This document shows, one piece after another, positions 1-13,691 of a stretch of 64,000 bases of DNA; the stretch's first letter is position 1; every line of letters starts with the position of its first letter. The position numbers were made by a program, and so were the translations under genes. Source of the stretch: Aristolochia californica (Eukaryota > Streptophyta > Magnoliopsida > Piperales > Aristolochiaceae); assembly GCA_029961685.1 (NCBI GenBank), contig JARWKL010000015.1, positions 17,420,801 to 17,484,800 of the forward strand, read 5' to 3'. The notes beneath the pieces are model-generated. The model ran no database searches, was not told where the DNA came from, and worked only from the letters and a program-made list of their open reading frames with translations.

Positions 1-1520
1 AGGCATTTTTAACTGAGTGATGACTCCAAAACCATAAGTCAATTCAAACAAAAATTATAGCCATTACACATCATTAATCGATCAAAACATTTACGTCGAT
101 CTATGCTTGTTAGGTCAACTTTTTGTAAAATAGGCTAAAAGTGGGTTGTTCGGATATGGTAAATATCCCACTGCACGTTAACTTGTGAATTTAATTTTTT
201 CTACTCATTGAAATTTTTGGATCATTAGGTCATTTGCATCTTCAACATGTTTCGGTCTTGCATATCCACCAAATTTAAAACAAGTTATGATCAATTAGTA
301 ATCTTTTTATTTTAAAATTCCACCAAGTTATTAGGGGTTGTACTAGTAGAATTTCCAAAACCTGGATAACATAACTTTGGTGTTCATTTTTAGTGCGTGA
401 AATAATTTTCTTCACTTACATTTATTATAGTATTCAATTTTTTCCGTACATATACTCTAAAATTTTCATTTTGTTATGATCTTTTTGCCTTATCTTTTTG
501 TTTACAAGAAAAATGGGAGAGTGAAAACTCAAGTTTGGATTTGAAAAAAAAATTGAACATCCAAAATGGAAATGCACAAATACTGAGAGAGATAATTCCA
601 AAAAGTATCTGCGATTTTTAAGGATTGTAAACTCTTGTAGTTTTTTTTATATTAGGTTTTGCAATCATTGGAAAAGGGGGTGGGGGGGGGGGGGGGGGGG
701 GGTGGGGTGAGGAATTTTTAACTCAGTGTTGATTCCCAATCCATAAGTCATTTCTAACAAAAATTGTAGCCATTACACATCATTAATCGAACAAAACATT
801 TATGATCATCTATGATTGTTAGGTCCGCTTTTTGTTAAAAATGCAAAAAGTGGGTTGTTTGGCTCTAGTAAATATCCCGCCGCACATTAACTTGAGAATT
901 TAATTTTTTTTACTCGAAATTTTTGGATCATTAGGTCATTTGCATTTTTACCATGTTTCAGGCATGCATATCCACCACATTTAAAACAAGTTAGGATCAA
1001 TTAGAAATTTCTTTCTTATAAAATTCCAGCAAGCTGTTACGGGTTGTACTAGTAGAATTTCCCAAACTTGGATAACAAAACTTTGGTGTTCATTTTTAGT
1101 GAGTGAAATAATTTTCTTCACTTACATTTATTTTACTTTTCAATTTTTTGCATACATAAACTCTAAAATTTTCATTTTGCAGTGATCTTTTTGCCTAATG
1201 GGAGAGTGAAAAATCCGGTTTGGATTTGAAAAAAAATTAAACATCCAAAATGGAAATGAAAAATTGCTATGAGAGATAATTTCAAAAAGTATCTATGATT
1301 TTTATAGATTCTAAACTGTTTTAGTTTTTTATATATTGGGTTTTGCAATCATCGGAAAAGAGGAGGCGAGGCATTTTTAACTGAGTGATGACTCCCAAAC
1401 CATAAGTCATTTCTAACAAAAATTATAGTAATTACACATCATTAATTGATCAAAACATTTACGATGATCTATTCTTGATAGGTTCGCTTTTTGTAAAATA
1501 AGCTCAAAGTGGGTTGTTCG
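1..1520 (-). repeat. Satellite array, inverted segment (block A type)
   Basis: This stretch is the reverse complement of the monomer that fills the rest of the window. The anchor motif appears as gcaatcatt at 661 and gcaatcatc at 1345, a spacing of 684 bp. The segment holds about 2.2 monomers. The first anchor is followed by a G-rich tract at 676-707, the complement of the C tract seen in plus-strand copies. The sequence at 958-975 reads, on the minus strand, as the 'gcctgaaac' variant with the full 'gtggtggat' motif, which places these copies with block A. The segment runs off the left edge, so the size of the inverted part is unknown. No gene is visible in it. Confidence 0.93.
682..702. repeat. 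Poly-G tract (21 G), inverted copy of the satellite C tract
   Basis: This is an uninterrupted run of 21 G with more G on both sides. It is the only long homopolymer in the minus-strand segment. Confidence 0.95.
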
Positions 1521-1526
1521 TCTTAA
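1518..1526. other. Orientation switch in the satellite array
   Basis: Up to about 1520 the sequence follows the reverse-complement monomer and ends in gggttgttcg. From about 1522 it follows the plus-strand monomer in a different phase, starting at the 'ctaatagcttggtgg' position. The two arms therefore diverge from this point and are not mirror images about it. The exact breakpoint is uncertain by two or three bases. It could be a real inversion breakpoint or an assembly join; a read spanning it would decide. Confidence 0.88.
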
Positions 1527-4500
1527 TAGCTTGGTGGAATTTTGTAAGAAAGAGATTGCTAATTGATCCTAACATGTTCTAAATGTGGTGGATATGCATG
1601 CCTAAAACATATCGAAGATGCAAAACACCTAATGATCCAAAAATTTCGAGTAGAAAAAATTAACTTCTCAAGTTTACGAGCGGTGGGATATTTACCAGAG
1701 CCAAACAACCCACTTTTTGCCTATTTTATAAAAAACGGGCCTAACAATCATAGACCATCGTAAATGTTTTTATCGATTAATGATGTGTAACGGCTATAAT
1801 TTTTGTTACAAATGACTTTTGTTTTGGGAGTCAACACTCAGTTAAAAATGCCTCACCTCCCTCTTCTGATGATTGCAAAACCCAATATATAAAAAACTAA
1901 AAGAGTTTACAATCCTTAAAAATCACAGATACTTCTTCGAATCATCTCTCTCTGCATTTGTGCAATTCTATTTTGGATGGTCAATATTTTTTCAAATCCA
2001 AGCATGAGTTTTCACTCTCCCATTTTTCTCGTTAACAAAAAGATAAGGCAAATAGATCACAACAAAATGAAAATTTAAGAATTTATGTATGCAAAAAATT
2101 GAAAAATATAATAAATGTAAGTGAGAAAATAATTTCATGCAATAAAAATGAACACCAAAGTTTTTTTATCCATGTTTTGGAAATTCCACTGGTACAAACC
2201 CTAATAGTTTAGTGGAATTTTATGAAAAAGAGATTTCTAATTGACCCTAACATGTTTTAAATGTGGTGGATATGCATGCCTCAAACATTTTGAAGATGCA
2301 AATGACCTAATGATCCAAAAATTTCATGTAGTAGAAAAAATTAAATTCTCAAGTTAATGTGTTGTGGGATATTTAGCTGAGCCAAACAACCCACTTTTTG
2401 CCTATTTTAAAAAAGGCGTACCTAACAATCATAGATCATCGTAAATGTTTTTATCGATTATTGTTGTGTAACGGCTATAATTTTTGTTAGAAATGACTTA
2501 TGGTTTGGGAGTCAACACTCAGTTAAAAATGCCTCGCCCCCCTCTTCTGATGATTGCAAAACCCACTATATAAAAAACTAAAAGAGTTTACTTTCTTTAA
2601 AAATCACATATACTTTTTTGAATTATCACTCTCAGCATTTGAGCATTTCCATTTTGGATGTTCAATTTTTTTTCAAATCCAAACTTGGGTTTTCACTCTC
2701 CCATTTTTCTTGTAAGCAAAAAGATAAGACAAATAGATCACAACAAAAAGAAAATGTTAGAGTTTATATAAGCAAAAAATTGAAAAATATAATAAACGTA
2801 AGTGAAGAAAATTATTTCACGCACTAAAAATGAAAACCAAAGTTTTGATATCCACGTTTGGGAAATTCCACTGGTACAACCCCTAATAGTTTGGTGGAAT
2901 TTTATGAGAAAGAGATTTCTAATTGATCCTAACATGTTTTATATGTGGTGGATATGTAAGCCTAAAACATGTTGAAGATGCAAATGAGCTAATGATCCAA
3001 AATTTCAAGGAGAAGAAAAAATTAAATTCTCAAGTGAACGTGCGGTGGGATATTTACCAGAGTCAACCAACTATCTTTTAGCCAATTTTTAAAAAAACAG
3101 ACGTAACAATTATAGATCATCGTAAATGTTTTGATCGATTAATGATGGGTAATGGCTAAAATATTTTTCAGAAATGACTTTTGGTTTGGGAGTCAAATCA
3201 TAGTTAAAAATGCCTCACCCCCCTCTTTTGATGATTGCAAAACCCAAGATATAAAAAACTAAAAGAGTTTAAAATCCTTAAAAATCCCAGATATTTTTGG
3301 AATTATGTCTCTCAGCATTTGTGCATTTCCATTTTCGATGTTCAATTATTTTCAAATCAAAACTTAGAGTTTTCACTCTCCAATTTTTCTCCTAAAAAAA
3401 AAGATATGGCAAATAGATCACAACAAAATGAAAATTTTAGTGTTTATGTATGCAAAAAATTGAAAACTATAATAAATATAACTTAAGAAAATTATTTCAC
3501 GCACTAAAAATGAACACCAAAGTTTTGTTATCAATGTTTGGGAAATTCCACTGGTACAACCCCTAATATCTTGGTGGAATTTTGTAAGAAAGAGATTGCT
3601 AATTGATCCTAACATGATCTAAATGTGGTGGATATGCATGCCTGAAACATGTTGAAGATGCAAATCACCTAATGATAAAAAAATTTCGAGTAGAAAAAAT
3701 TAAATTCTCAAGTTTACGTGCGGTGGGATATTTACCAGAGCCAAACAACCCACTTTTTGCCTATTTTAGAAAAAGTGGGCCTAACAATCATAGACCATCG
3801 TAAATGTTTTTATCGATTAACGATGTGTAATGGCTATAATTTTTGTTAGAAATGACTTATGATTTGGATGTCAACACTCAGTTAAAAATGCCTCACCTCT
3901 CTCTTTCGACTATTGCAAAACCCAATGTATAAAAAACTAAAAGAGTTTACAATCCTTAAAAATCACAAATACTTGTTGGAATCATCTCTCTCTGCATTTG
4001 TGCATTTCTTTTTTGGCTGTTCAATATTTTTTCAAATCCAAACTTGAGTTTTCACTCTCCCATTTTTCTCGTTAACAAAAAGTTAATTCAAATAGATCAC
4101 AACAAAATGAAAATTTTAGAGTTTATGTATGCAAAAAATGGAAAACTGTAATAAATGTAAGAGAAGAAAAATTATTTCACGCACAAAAAATGAACACCAA
4201 TGTTTTGTTATCTATGTTTGGGAAATTCCACAAGTACAACCCCTAATAGCTTGGTGGAATTTTGTCCGAAAGAGATTTCTAATTGATCCTAACATGTTTT
4301 AAATGTCGTGGATATGCATGCCTGAAACGAGTTGAAGATGTAAATGACCTAATGATCCAAAAATTTCGAGTAGAAAAAATTAAATTCTCAAGTTAGCGTT
4401 CGATGGGATATTTACTAGTGCCAAACAACCCATTTTTTGCCTATTTTACTTAAAGTGGACCTAACAATCATACATCACCGTAAATGTTTTGATCGATTAA

Positions 4501-7500
4501 TGATGTGTAATGGCTATAATTTTTGGTCAAAATGACATATGGTTTGGGAGTCAACACTCAGTTAAAAATGTCACGTCCCCTTCTTCCTATGATTGCAAAA
4601 CCCAATATATAAAAAACTAAAAGAGTTTAAAATCCTTAAAAATCATAGATACTTTTTGGAATTATCTCTCTTAGCGTTTGTGCATTTCCATTTTGGATGT
4701 TCAAATTTTTTTCAAATCCAAACTTGTGTTTTCACTCTCCCATTATTCTCGTAAACAAAAAGAAAAGGCAAATATCTTAGAACAAAATGAAAATTTTAGA
4801 GTTTACATGAGTTTTAAATATGTTTGATATGTATGCCTGAAACATGTTGAAGATGCAAATTATCTAATGATCCAAAAATTTCAAGAAGTAGAAAAATTAA
4901 AATTCTCAAGTTAACATCCGGTGGGATATTTACCAAAGCCAAACAACACACTTTTTTGCCTATTTTAAAAAATACGGACCAAACAATCATCGATCATCAT
5001 AAATGTTTTGATCGATTAATGATGTGTGACGGCTATAATTTTTGTTAGAAATGACTTATGGTTTGGGCGTCAACAATCAGTTAAAAATGCCTCGCCCCCC
5101 TCTTTCGATGATTGCAAGACCCAATATATAAAAAACTAAAAGAGTTTACAATCCTAAAAAATCACTGATACTTTTTTGAATTATCCCTTTCAGCATTTGC
5201 GCATTTCCATTTTGGTTGTTCAATTTTTTTTCAAATCCAAAATTGAGTTTTCCTGTCCCATTTTTCTTGTAAACAAAAAGATAAGGCAAATAGATAACAA
5301 CAAAATGAAAATTTAAGAGTTTATGTATGTAAAAAATTGAAAACTATAATAAATGTAAGTGAAGAAAATTATTTCACGCACAAAACATGAACACCAAAGT
5401 TTTGTTATCTATGTTTGGGAAATTCCACTAGTACAACCCCTAATAGTTTGGTGGAATATTTTAATAAAGAGATTTTTAATTGATCCTAACATGTTTTATA
5501 TGTGGTGGATATGCAAGCCTAAAACATGTTGAAGACGCAAATGACCTTATGATCCAAAATTTCATGGAGACGAAAAAATTAAATTCTCAAGTTAACATGC
5601 GGTGGGATATTTACCAGAATCAACCAACTCACTTTTTCCCAATTTTACAAATAGCGAATGTAACAATCATAGATCATAGTAAATGTTTTGATCTATTAAT
5701 GATGGGTAACGGCTAAAATATTTTTCAGAAATGATTTATGGTTTGGGAAGCAAAACATAGTTAAAAATGCCTCACCCCCCTCTTTCGATGATTGCAAAAC
5801 CCAATCTATAAAAAAATAAAAGAGTTTACAATCCTTAAAAATCACAAATACTTTTTGGAATTATCTCTCTCAGCATTTGTGCATTTCCATTTTTGATGAT
5901 AATTTTTTTTTCAAATCCAAACTTGAGTTTTCACTCTCCAATTTTTCTCGTAAACAAAAAGATAAGGCAAATAGTTCACAACAAAATAAAAATTTTAGAG
6001 TTTATGTATGCAAAAAATTGAAAACAATAATAAATGTAAGTGAGAAAAATTAATTCAAGCACTAAAAATGAACACCAAAGTTTTGTTATCCATGTTTGGA
6101 AAATTCCACTGGTGCAACCCCTAATAGCTTCGTAGAATTTTGTAAGAAAGAGATTGCTAATTGATCCTAACTTGTTCTAAATGTGGTGGATATGTATGTC
6201 TGAAACATGTTGAAGATGCAAAACACCTAATGATCCAAAAATTTCGAGTAGAAAAAATTAACTTCTCAAGTTTACGAGCGGTGGGATATTTACTAGAGCC
6301 AAACAACCCACTTTTTGCCTATTTTTCAAAAAGCGGGCCTAACAATCATAGACCATCATAAATGTTTTTAACGATTAATGATGTGTAACGGCTATAATTT
6401 TTTTTATAAATGACTTTTGATTTGGGAGTCAACACTCAGTTAAAAATGCCTCACCTCCCTCTTCTAATGATTGCAAAACCCAATATATAAAAAACCAAAA
6501 GAGTTTACAATCCTTAAAAATCATAGATACTTTTTCGAATCATCTCTCTCTACATTTGTGCATTTTTATTTTGGATGTTCAATATTTTTTCAAATCCAAG
6601 CATGAGTTTTCACTCTCCCATTTTTCTTGTTAACAAAAAGATAAGGCAAATAGATCACAACAAAATGAAAATTTAAGAATTTATGTATGTAAAAAATTGA
6701 AAAATATAATAAATGTAAGTGAGATAATAATTTCATGCAATAAAAATGAACCCCAAAGTTTTGTTATCCATGTTTTGGAAATTCCACTGGTACAACCCCT
6801 AATAGTTTGGTGGAATTTTATGATAAAGAGATTTCTAATTGATCCTAACATGTTTTAAATGTGGTGGATATGCATGCCTCAAACATGTTGAAGATGCAAA
6901 TGACCTAATGATCCAAAAATTTCAAGTAGTAGAAAAAATTAAATTCTCAAGTTAACGTGTTGTGGGATATTTACCTGAGCCAAACAACCCACTTTTTGCC
7001 TATTGTACAAAAGGTGGACCTAACAATCATAGATCATCGTAATTGTTTTTATCGATTATTGATGTGTAACGGCTATAATATTTGTTAGAAATGACTTATG
7101 GTTTGAGAGTCAACACTCAGTTAAAAATGCCTCACCCCCCTCTTCTGATGATTGGAAAACCCAATATATAAAAAACTAAAAGTTTACTTTCTTTAAAAAT
7201 TATAGATACTTTTTTGAATTATCACTTTCAGCATTTGTGCATTTCCATTTATGATGTTCAATTTTTTTTCAAATCCAAACTTGGGTTTTCACTCTCCCAT
7301 TTTTCTTGTAAACAAAAAGATAAGGCAAATAGATCACAACAAAAAGAAAATTTTAGAATTCATATACACAAAAAATTGAAAACTATAATAAACATAAGTG
7401 AAGAAAATTATTTCACGCACTAAAAATGAACACCCAAGTTTTGATATCCACGTTTGGGAAATTCCACTGGTACAACCCCTAATAGTTTGGTGGAATTTTA

Positions 7501-7985
7501 TAAGAAAGAGATTTCTAATTGATCCTAACATGTTTTATATGTGGTGGATATGCAAGCCTAAAACATGTTGAAGATGCAAATGACCTAATGATCCAAAATT
7601 TCAAGGTGAAGAAAAAATTAAATTCTCAAGTTAACGTGCGGTGGGATATTTACCTGAGTCAACCAACTATCTTTTAGCCAATTTTAAAAAAAGCAGATGT
7701 AATAATCATAGATCATCATAAATGTTTTGATCGATTAATGGTGGGTAACGACAAAAATATTTTTCAGAAATGACTTTTCGTTTGGGAGTCAAATCATAGT
7801 TAAAAATGCCTCACCCCCCTCTTTCGATTGCAAAACCCACGATATAAAAAACTAAAAGAGTTTACAATCCTTAAAAACCACAGATACTTTTTGGAATTAT
7901 GTCTCTCAGCATTTGTGCATTTCCATTTTTGATGTTCAATTATTTTCAAATCCAAACTTGAGTTTTCACTCTCCCATTTTTCTCT
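1521..7985 (+). repeat. Trimeric higher-order repeat (about 2.04 kb) within block A
   Basis: Three monomer variants recur in order. Type alpha has 'gaattttgtaagaaagagattgcta' in shortened form and begins near 1525, 3575 and 6125. Type beta has 'cttttttgaattatc' and 'gaattttatga' and begins near 2211 and 6800. Type gamma has 'tttatatgtggtgg', 'aagcctaaaac' and 'agtcaaccaac' and begins near 2890, 5445 and 7480. The second trimer carries an extra part-monomer, so the alpha-to-alpha distance is about 2.05 kb and then 2.55 kb. The near-identity of 1563-1763 with 6161-6361, and of 2618-2827 with 7214-7423, follows from this order. The pattern fades after a deletion near 7987. Confidence 0.7.
4800..4830 (+). 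other. Truncated monomer junction in block A
   Basis: The sequence passes from 'ttttagagtttac' directly into 'atgagttttaaatatg', skipping the part of the monomer that normally lies between the 'gagtttatgtatgc' and 'aacatgttttaaatg' motifs. This shortens the distance between neighbouring anchors to 519 bp. Confidence 0.85.
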
Positions 7986-10900
7986 TAAAGATCACAACAA
8001 AATGAAAATTTTAGAGTTTATGTAAGCAAAAAATTGAAATTTTTAATAAATGTAAGAGAAGAAAGTTATTTTACGTACAAAAAATGAACACCAAAGTTTT
8101 GTTCTCCATGCTTGTGAAATTCCACTAGTACAACCCCGAATAGCTTGGTGGAATTTTCTAAGAAAGATATTTCTAATTTATCTTAACAGGTTTTAAATGT
8201 GGTGGATATGCATGCCTGAAACATGTTGAAGATGCAAATGTCCTAATGATCCAAAAATTTCAAGGAGTAGAAAAAATTAAATTCTCTAGTTAACGTGCGG
8301 TGGGATATTAACCTGAGCAAAACAACCCACTTTTTGCCTTTTTTTACAAAAAGTGGACCTAACAATCATAGATAATCGTAAATGTTTTGTCGATTAATGA
8401 TGTGTAACGTCTATTGTTTTTGTTAGAAATGGCTTATGGTTTGGGAGTCAACACTCAGTTAAAAATGTCTCACCCCACCTCTTCCGATGATTGCAAAACC
8501 CAATATATAAAAAACTAAAACAGTTTACAATCCTTAAAAATCACAGATACTTTTTGCAATTATCTCTCTCAGCATTTGTACATTTCCATTATGGATGTTG
8601 TATTTTTTTTCATTTCGAAAATTGTGGTTTCACTCTCCCTTTTTTCTCGTAAAAAAAAACGTAAGGCAAATAGCTCACAAAAAAATGAAAATTTTAGTGT
8701 TTATGTATGCAAAAAATTGAAAACTATTATAAATGTAAGTGAAGAAAATTATTTCACTCACTAAAAATGAACACCAAAGTTTTGTTATCCACGTTCTGGA
8801 AATTCCACTAGTACAACCCCTAATATCTTGGTGGAATTATATAAGAAAGATATTTCTGATTGATCCTAACATGTTTTAATTGGGGTGGATAGGCATGCCT
8901 GAAACCTGGTGAAGATGAAAATGATCTAATGATACAAAAATTTCAAGGAGTAGAAAAAATTAAATTTTCAAGTTAACGTGCAGTGGGATTTTACAAGAGA
9001 CAAAGAACCTACTTTTTACCTATTTTACAAAAAGCGGACCTAGAAATCATAGATCATCGTAAATGTTTTGATCGATTAATGATGTGTAACGGCTATAATT
9101 TTTGTTAGAGATGACTTATGGTTTGGGAGTCAACACTCAGTTAAAAATTCCTCACCCCCTCTCTTCTTATGATTGCAAAACCCAATATATAAAAAACTAA
9201 AACTATTTACCATTGTTAAAAATCACAGATACTTTTTGGAATTATCTCTCTCAGCATTTTTGCATTTCCATTTTTGATGTTCAATTTTTTTTCAAATCAA
9301 AACTTGAGTTTTGACTCTTCCATTTTTCTCATAAACAAAAAGATTAGACGAATAAATCACAACAAAATGAAAATTTTAGAGCTTTTCAATGCTAAAAATT
9401 GAAAACTATAATAAATGTAAGTGAAGAAAATTATTTCACGCACTAAAAATGAACACCAAAGTTTTGTTATCCATGTTTGGGAAATTCCACTTGTATAACC
9501 TCTAATAGCTTGGGGGAATTTTATTTGAAAGAGATTTCTAATTGATTCTAACATGTTTTAAATGTGGTGGATATGAATGCCTGAAACATGTTAAAGATGC
9601 AAACGACCTAAGGATCCAAATATTTTGAGTAGAATAAATTCTCAAGTTAACGTGCGGTGGCATATTTATTAGAGCCAAACAACCCACGTTTACGCTATTT
9701 TACAATGAGCGGACCTAAAAATCATAGATCATCGTAAATGTTTTGATCGTTAATGATGTGTAACGGCTAAAACATTTGTTAGAAATGACTTATGGTCTGG
9801 GTGTCAACACTCAGTAACAAATGCATCACCCCCCTCCCCCCCTCTCTTTTGAATGCAAAACCCATTATATAAAAAACTAAAAGATTTTACCATCCTTAAA
9901 AATAATAGATAATTTTTGGAATTATTTCTTTCAGCATTTGTGCATTTCCATTTTGGCTGTTCAATTTTTTTTCAAATCTAAACTTGAGTTTTCACTCCCC
10001 TATTTTTCTCGTAAAAACAAAGATTAGGCAAATAGATCACTACAAAATGAAAATCTTAGAGTTTATGTAAGTAAAAAATTGAATACTATAATAAATTTAA
10101 GGGAAGAAAATTATTTCACACACTAAAAATGAACACCAAAGTTTTGTTATTCATGTTTGGGAAATTCCACTAGTACAACCCCTAATAGCTTGGTGGAATT
10201 TTATAAGAAAGAGATTTCTAATTGATCCAAACATGTTTTAAATGTGGTGGATATGCATGCCTGAAACGTGTTGAAGATGCAAATGACCTAATGATCCAAA
10301 AATTTTGCATAGAAAAAATTAAATTCTCAAGTTAACGTGCGGTGGGATATTTACCATAGCCAAACCACCCACTTTTTGCCTATTTTACAAAAAGCGGACC
10401 TAGCAATCATTGATCATCATAATTGTTTTGATTGATTAATGTTGTGTAACGGCTAAATTTTTTGTTAGAAATGACTTATGGTTTGGGAGTCAACACTCAT
10501 TAAAAAATGCCTCGCCCCACATCTCCCGATGATTACAAAACCCAATATATAAAAAACTAAAAGAGTTTATACTCCCCAAAAATCAGATATACTTTTTGGA
10601 ATTATCTCTCTCAGCATTTGAGCATTTCCATTTTGGATGTTCATTTTTGTTTTAAATACCAACTTGACTTTTCACTCTCCAAATTTTCTCGTAAACAAAA
10701 AGATGAGGCAAATAAACCACAATAAAATGAAAATTTTAGAGTTTATGTATGCAAAAAAATCAAAACTATAATAAATGTTAGTGAAGAAAATTATTTCACG
10801 CACTAAAAATGAATACCAAAGTGTTGTTATCCATGTTTGGGAAATTCCACTAGTACAACCCCTAATAGATAGGTAGAATTTTATATGAAAAAAAATTTGT

Positions 10901-12939
10901 AACTGATCCTAACATGTTTTAATTGTGGTGGATATGCATGCCAGAATCATGTTGAAGATGCAAATGAAATAATGATCCAAAAATTTCAAGGAAGAGAAAA
11001 AACTAAATTCTCAAGTTACCGTGCGGTGGGATATTTACCAGAGCCAAACAACCCACTTTTTTTCCTATTTTACAAAAAGTGGACCTAACAATCATAGTTC
11101 AACGTAAATGTTTTGATCGATTAATGATGTGTAACGGCTATAATTTTTGTTAGAAATGACTAATGGTTCAGGAGTCAACACTCTGTTAAAAATGCCTCGC
11201 TCCCCCTCTTATGATGATTGCAAAAGCCAATATAGAAAAAACTAAAAGAGTTTAAAATCCTTAAGAATCACAGATAGTTTTCTGAATTATCTCTCTTTTC
11301 ATTTGTGCATTTCCATTTTGGACGTTCAATTTTTTATCAAATCCAAACTTGTGTTTTCACTTTCCCATGTTTCTCGTAAACAAAAAGATCAACCAAATAG
11401 ATAAAAAAAATGAAAATTTTAGAGTTTATGTATGCAAAAAATTGAAATCTATAATAAATGTAAGTGAAGAAAATTATTTGACGCACTAAAAATGAACACC
11501 AAAGTTTTGTTATCCATTTTTGGGAAATTCCACTAATACAACCTGTAATATCTTGGTGGGATTTTATAAGAAAGAGATTTCTAATTGATCCTAACATGTT
11601 TTTAATGTGGAGGATTGGCATGCTTGAAACATGTTGAAGATGCAAATGACCTAATAATCCAAAAATTTCAAGGAGTAGAAAAAACTAAATTCTCAAGTTA
11701 ACGTGCGGTGGGATATTGACCAGAGCCAAACAACTCACTTTTTGCCTATTTTACAAAAATCGGACCTAACAATCATAGATCATCGTAAATGTTTTGAACG
11801 ATTAATTATGTGGAACGGCTATAATTTTAGTTAGAAATGACTAATGGTTCGGGTGTCAACACTCTGTTAAAAATGCCTCGCTCCCCCTCATCCGATGATT
11901 CCAAAACCTAATATAGAAAAAACTAAAAGAGTTTACAATCCTTAAAAATCATAAATACTTTTTGGAATTATCTCCCTCAACATTTGTGCATTTCCATTTT
12001 GGACGTTCAATTTTTTTTCAAATCCAAACATATGTTTTCTCTCCTTTTTTTCACGTAAACAAAAAGATAAGGCAAATAAATCACAACAAAATGAAAATTT
12101 TAGAGTTTTTGTATGAAAAAAATTGAAAACCAAAATAAATGTAAGTGAAGAAAATTATTTCACGCACTAAAAATGAACTCCAAATTTTTGTTATCCATGT
12201 TTGGGAAATTCCACTAGTACAACCCCTAATTGATAAGAAAGAGATTTCTAATTGATCCTAACATGTTTTAAATGTGGTGGATTTGCATGCCTGAACATGC
12301 TGAAGATGCAAATGACCTAATGATAAAAAAATTTCGAGTAATACAAATTAAATTCTCAAGTTAACGTGCGGTGGGATATTTACCAAAGCCAAACAACACA
12401 CTTTTTAGCTCTTTTACAAAAAGCGGACTTAACAATCATAGAACAACGTGAATGTTTTGATCGATTAATGATGTGTTACGGCTATAATTTTTGTTAGAAA
12501 TGACTTATGGTTTGGGACTCAACACTCAGTTAAAAATGCCTCGCTGCCCATCTTCCGATGATTGCAAAATCCAATTTAGAAAAAACTAAAAGAGTTTACT
12601 ATCCTTAAAATTCACAGATACTTTTTGGAATTAACTCTCTCAGCATTTGCGCACTTCCATTTTGGATGTTCAATTTTTTGTCAAATCCTACCTTGAGTTT
12701 TCTCTCCGATTTTTCTTGTAAACTAAAAGATAAGGCAAATTGATCACAACAAAATGAAAATATTAGAGTTTATTTATGCAAAAAATTGAAAACTATAATA
12801 AATGTAAGTGAAGAAAATTATTTCACGCACTAAATATGAACACCAAGGTTTTGTTATCCATGTTTGGGAAATTCCACTAGTACAACCCCTAATAGCATCA
12901 TGGAATTTTAGAAGGAAGTGATTTCTAATTGAACCTAAC

Positions 12940-12956
12940 ATGTTTTAAATGACTTA
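12940..12956 (+). other. Truncated monomer at the block A/B1 boundary
   Basis: The sequence 'catgttttaaatg' runs straight into 'acttattgttgggagtc'. In intact monomers these two parts are separated by more than 200 bp; the shared string aaatg marks a microhomology join. Copies to the left are the 'cctgaaac' type with six A in 'gcaaaaaattg'. Copies to the right have seven A in 'gcaaaaaaatttg' and long C tracts. Confidence 0.85.
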
Positions 12957-13000
12957 TTGTTGGGAGTCAACACTCAGTTAAAAATGCCACGCCCCCCTCC

Positions 13001-13001
<1 letters not shown>

Positions 13002-13035
<34 letters not shown>
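13002..13035. repeat. Poly-C tract, 34 C
   Basis: This is the longest pure homopolymer I count in the window. It directly follows the block A/B1 junction monomer. Confidence 0.95.
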
Positions 13036-13037
<2 letters not shown>

Positions 13038-13666
13038 TTGCGATGATTGCAAAACCAAATATATAAAAAACTAAAAGAGTTTACAATCGTTAAAAATCAC
13101 AAATATTTTTTGAAATTATCTCTCTCAGCATTTGTGCATTTCCATTTTGGATGTTCAATTGTTTTTCAAATCCAAACTTGAGTTTTCACTCTCCCTTTTT
13201 TCTCATAAATAAAAAGATAAGGCAAATAGATCACAACAAAATGAAAATTTGAGAGTTTTAAGTATGCAAAAAAATTTGAAAACTATAATAAATGTAAGTG
13301 AAGAAAATTATTTCATGCACAAAACATGAACTTCAATGTTTTGTTATCCTTGTTTGGGAATTCCACAAGTACAACCCCTAATAGCTTGGTGGAATTTTAT
13401 AAGAAAAAGATTTCTAATTGATCCTAACATGTTTTAAAAGAGGTGGATATGCATGCTTGAAACATGTTGAAGATGCAAATGACCTAATGAACCAAAATTT
13501 TCAAGGAGCAGAAAAAATTAAATTCTCAAGATAACGTGTGGGGGGATATTTACCAGAGCCAAACAACCCACTTTTTGCCTATTTAAAAGAAAGCGGACCT
13601 AACAATCATTGATCATCGTAAATGTTTTAAAAGATTAATGATGTGTAACGGCTGTTAAGCGTGCCT

Positions 13667-13691
13667 CCCCCCCCCCCCCCCCCCCCCCCCC
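13667..13691. repeat. Poly-C tract, 25 C
   Basis: The run lies just right of a deletion that joins 'taacggctg' to 'ttaagcgtgcc', so the usual 'gtcaacactcag' segment is missing here. Confidence 0.95.

Larger units (their letters stand above)
1521..12950 (+). repeat. Satellite block A: tandem ~675-bp monomers
   Basis: Seventeen anchor motifs lie near 1868, 2549, 3230, 3908, 4588, 5107, 5787, 6466, 7147, 7823, 8486, 9168, 9849, 10528, 11213, 11894 and 12557. Spacing is about 680 bp, except 4588 to 5107 (519 bp), where a monomer has lost part of its length near 4806. Diagnostic features are 'gtggtggatatgcatgcctgaaac' in shortened variants and six A in 'gcaaaaaattgaaaac', while C tracts are short or mixed. 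Open frames here, such as 1563-1763, 2618-2827, 3235-3486 and 6161-6361 on plus and 2738-2935, 7334-7531 and 11337-11645 on minus, are the same monomer parts recurring and are not genes. Confidence 0.95.

Noticed and set aside
2738..2935. A minus-strand open frame of about 65 codons (starting MLGSIRNLFLIKFH) that recurs at 3418-3615, 7334-7531, 9357-9554, 42927-43124, 44938-45135 and, longer, at 48852-49190 and 53788-54123.
   Set aside because: It is the same segment of the satellite monomer each time. Most of the ~94 monomers have it broken by stops, frameshifts or indels, changes do not favour third codon positions by eye, and no promoter or domain is visible.
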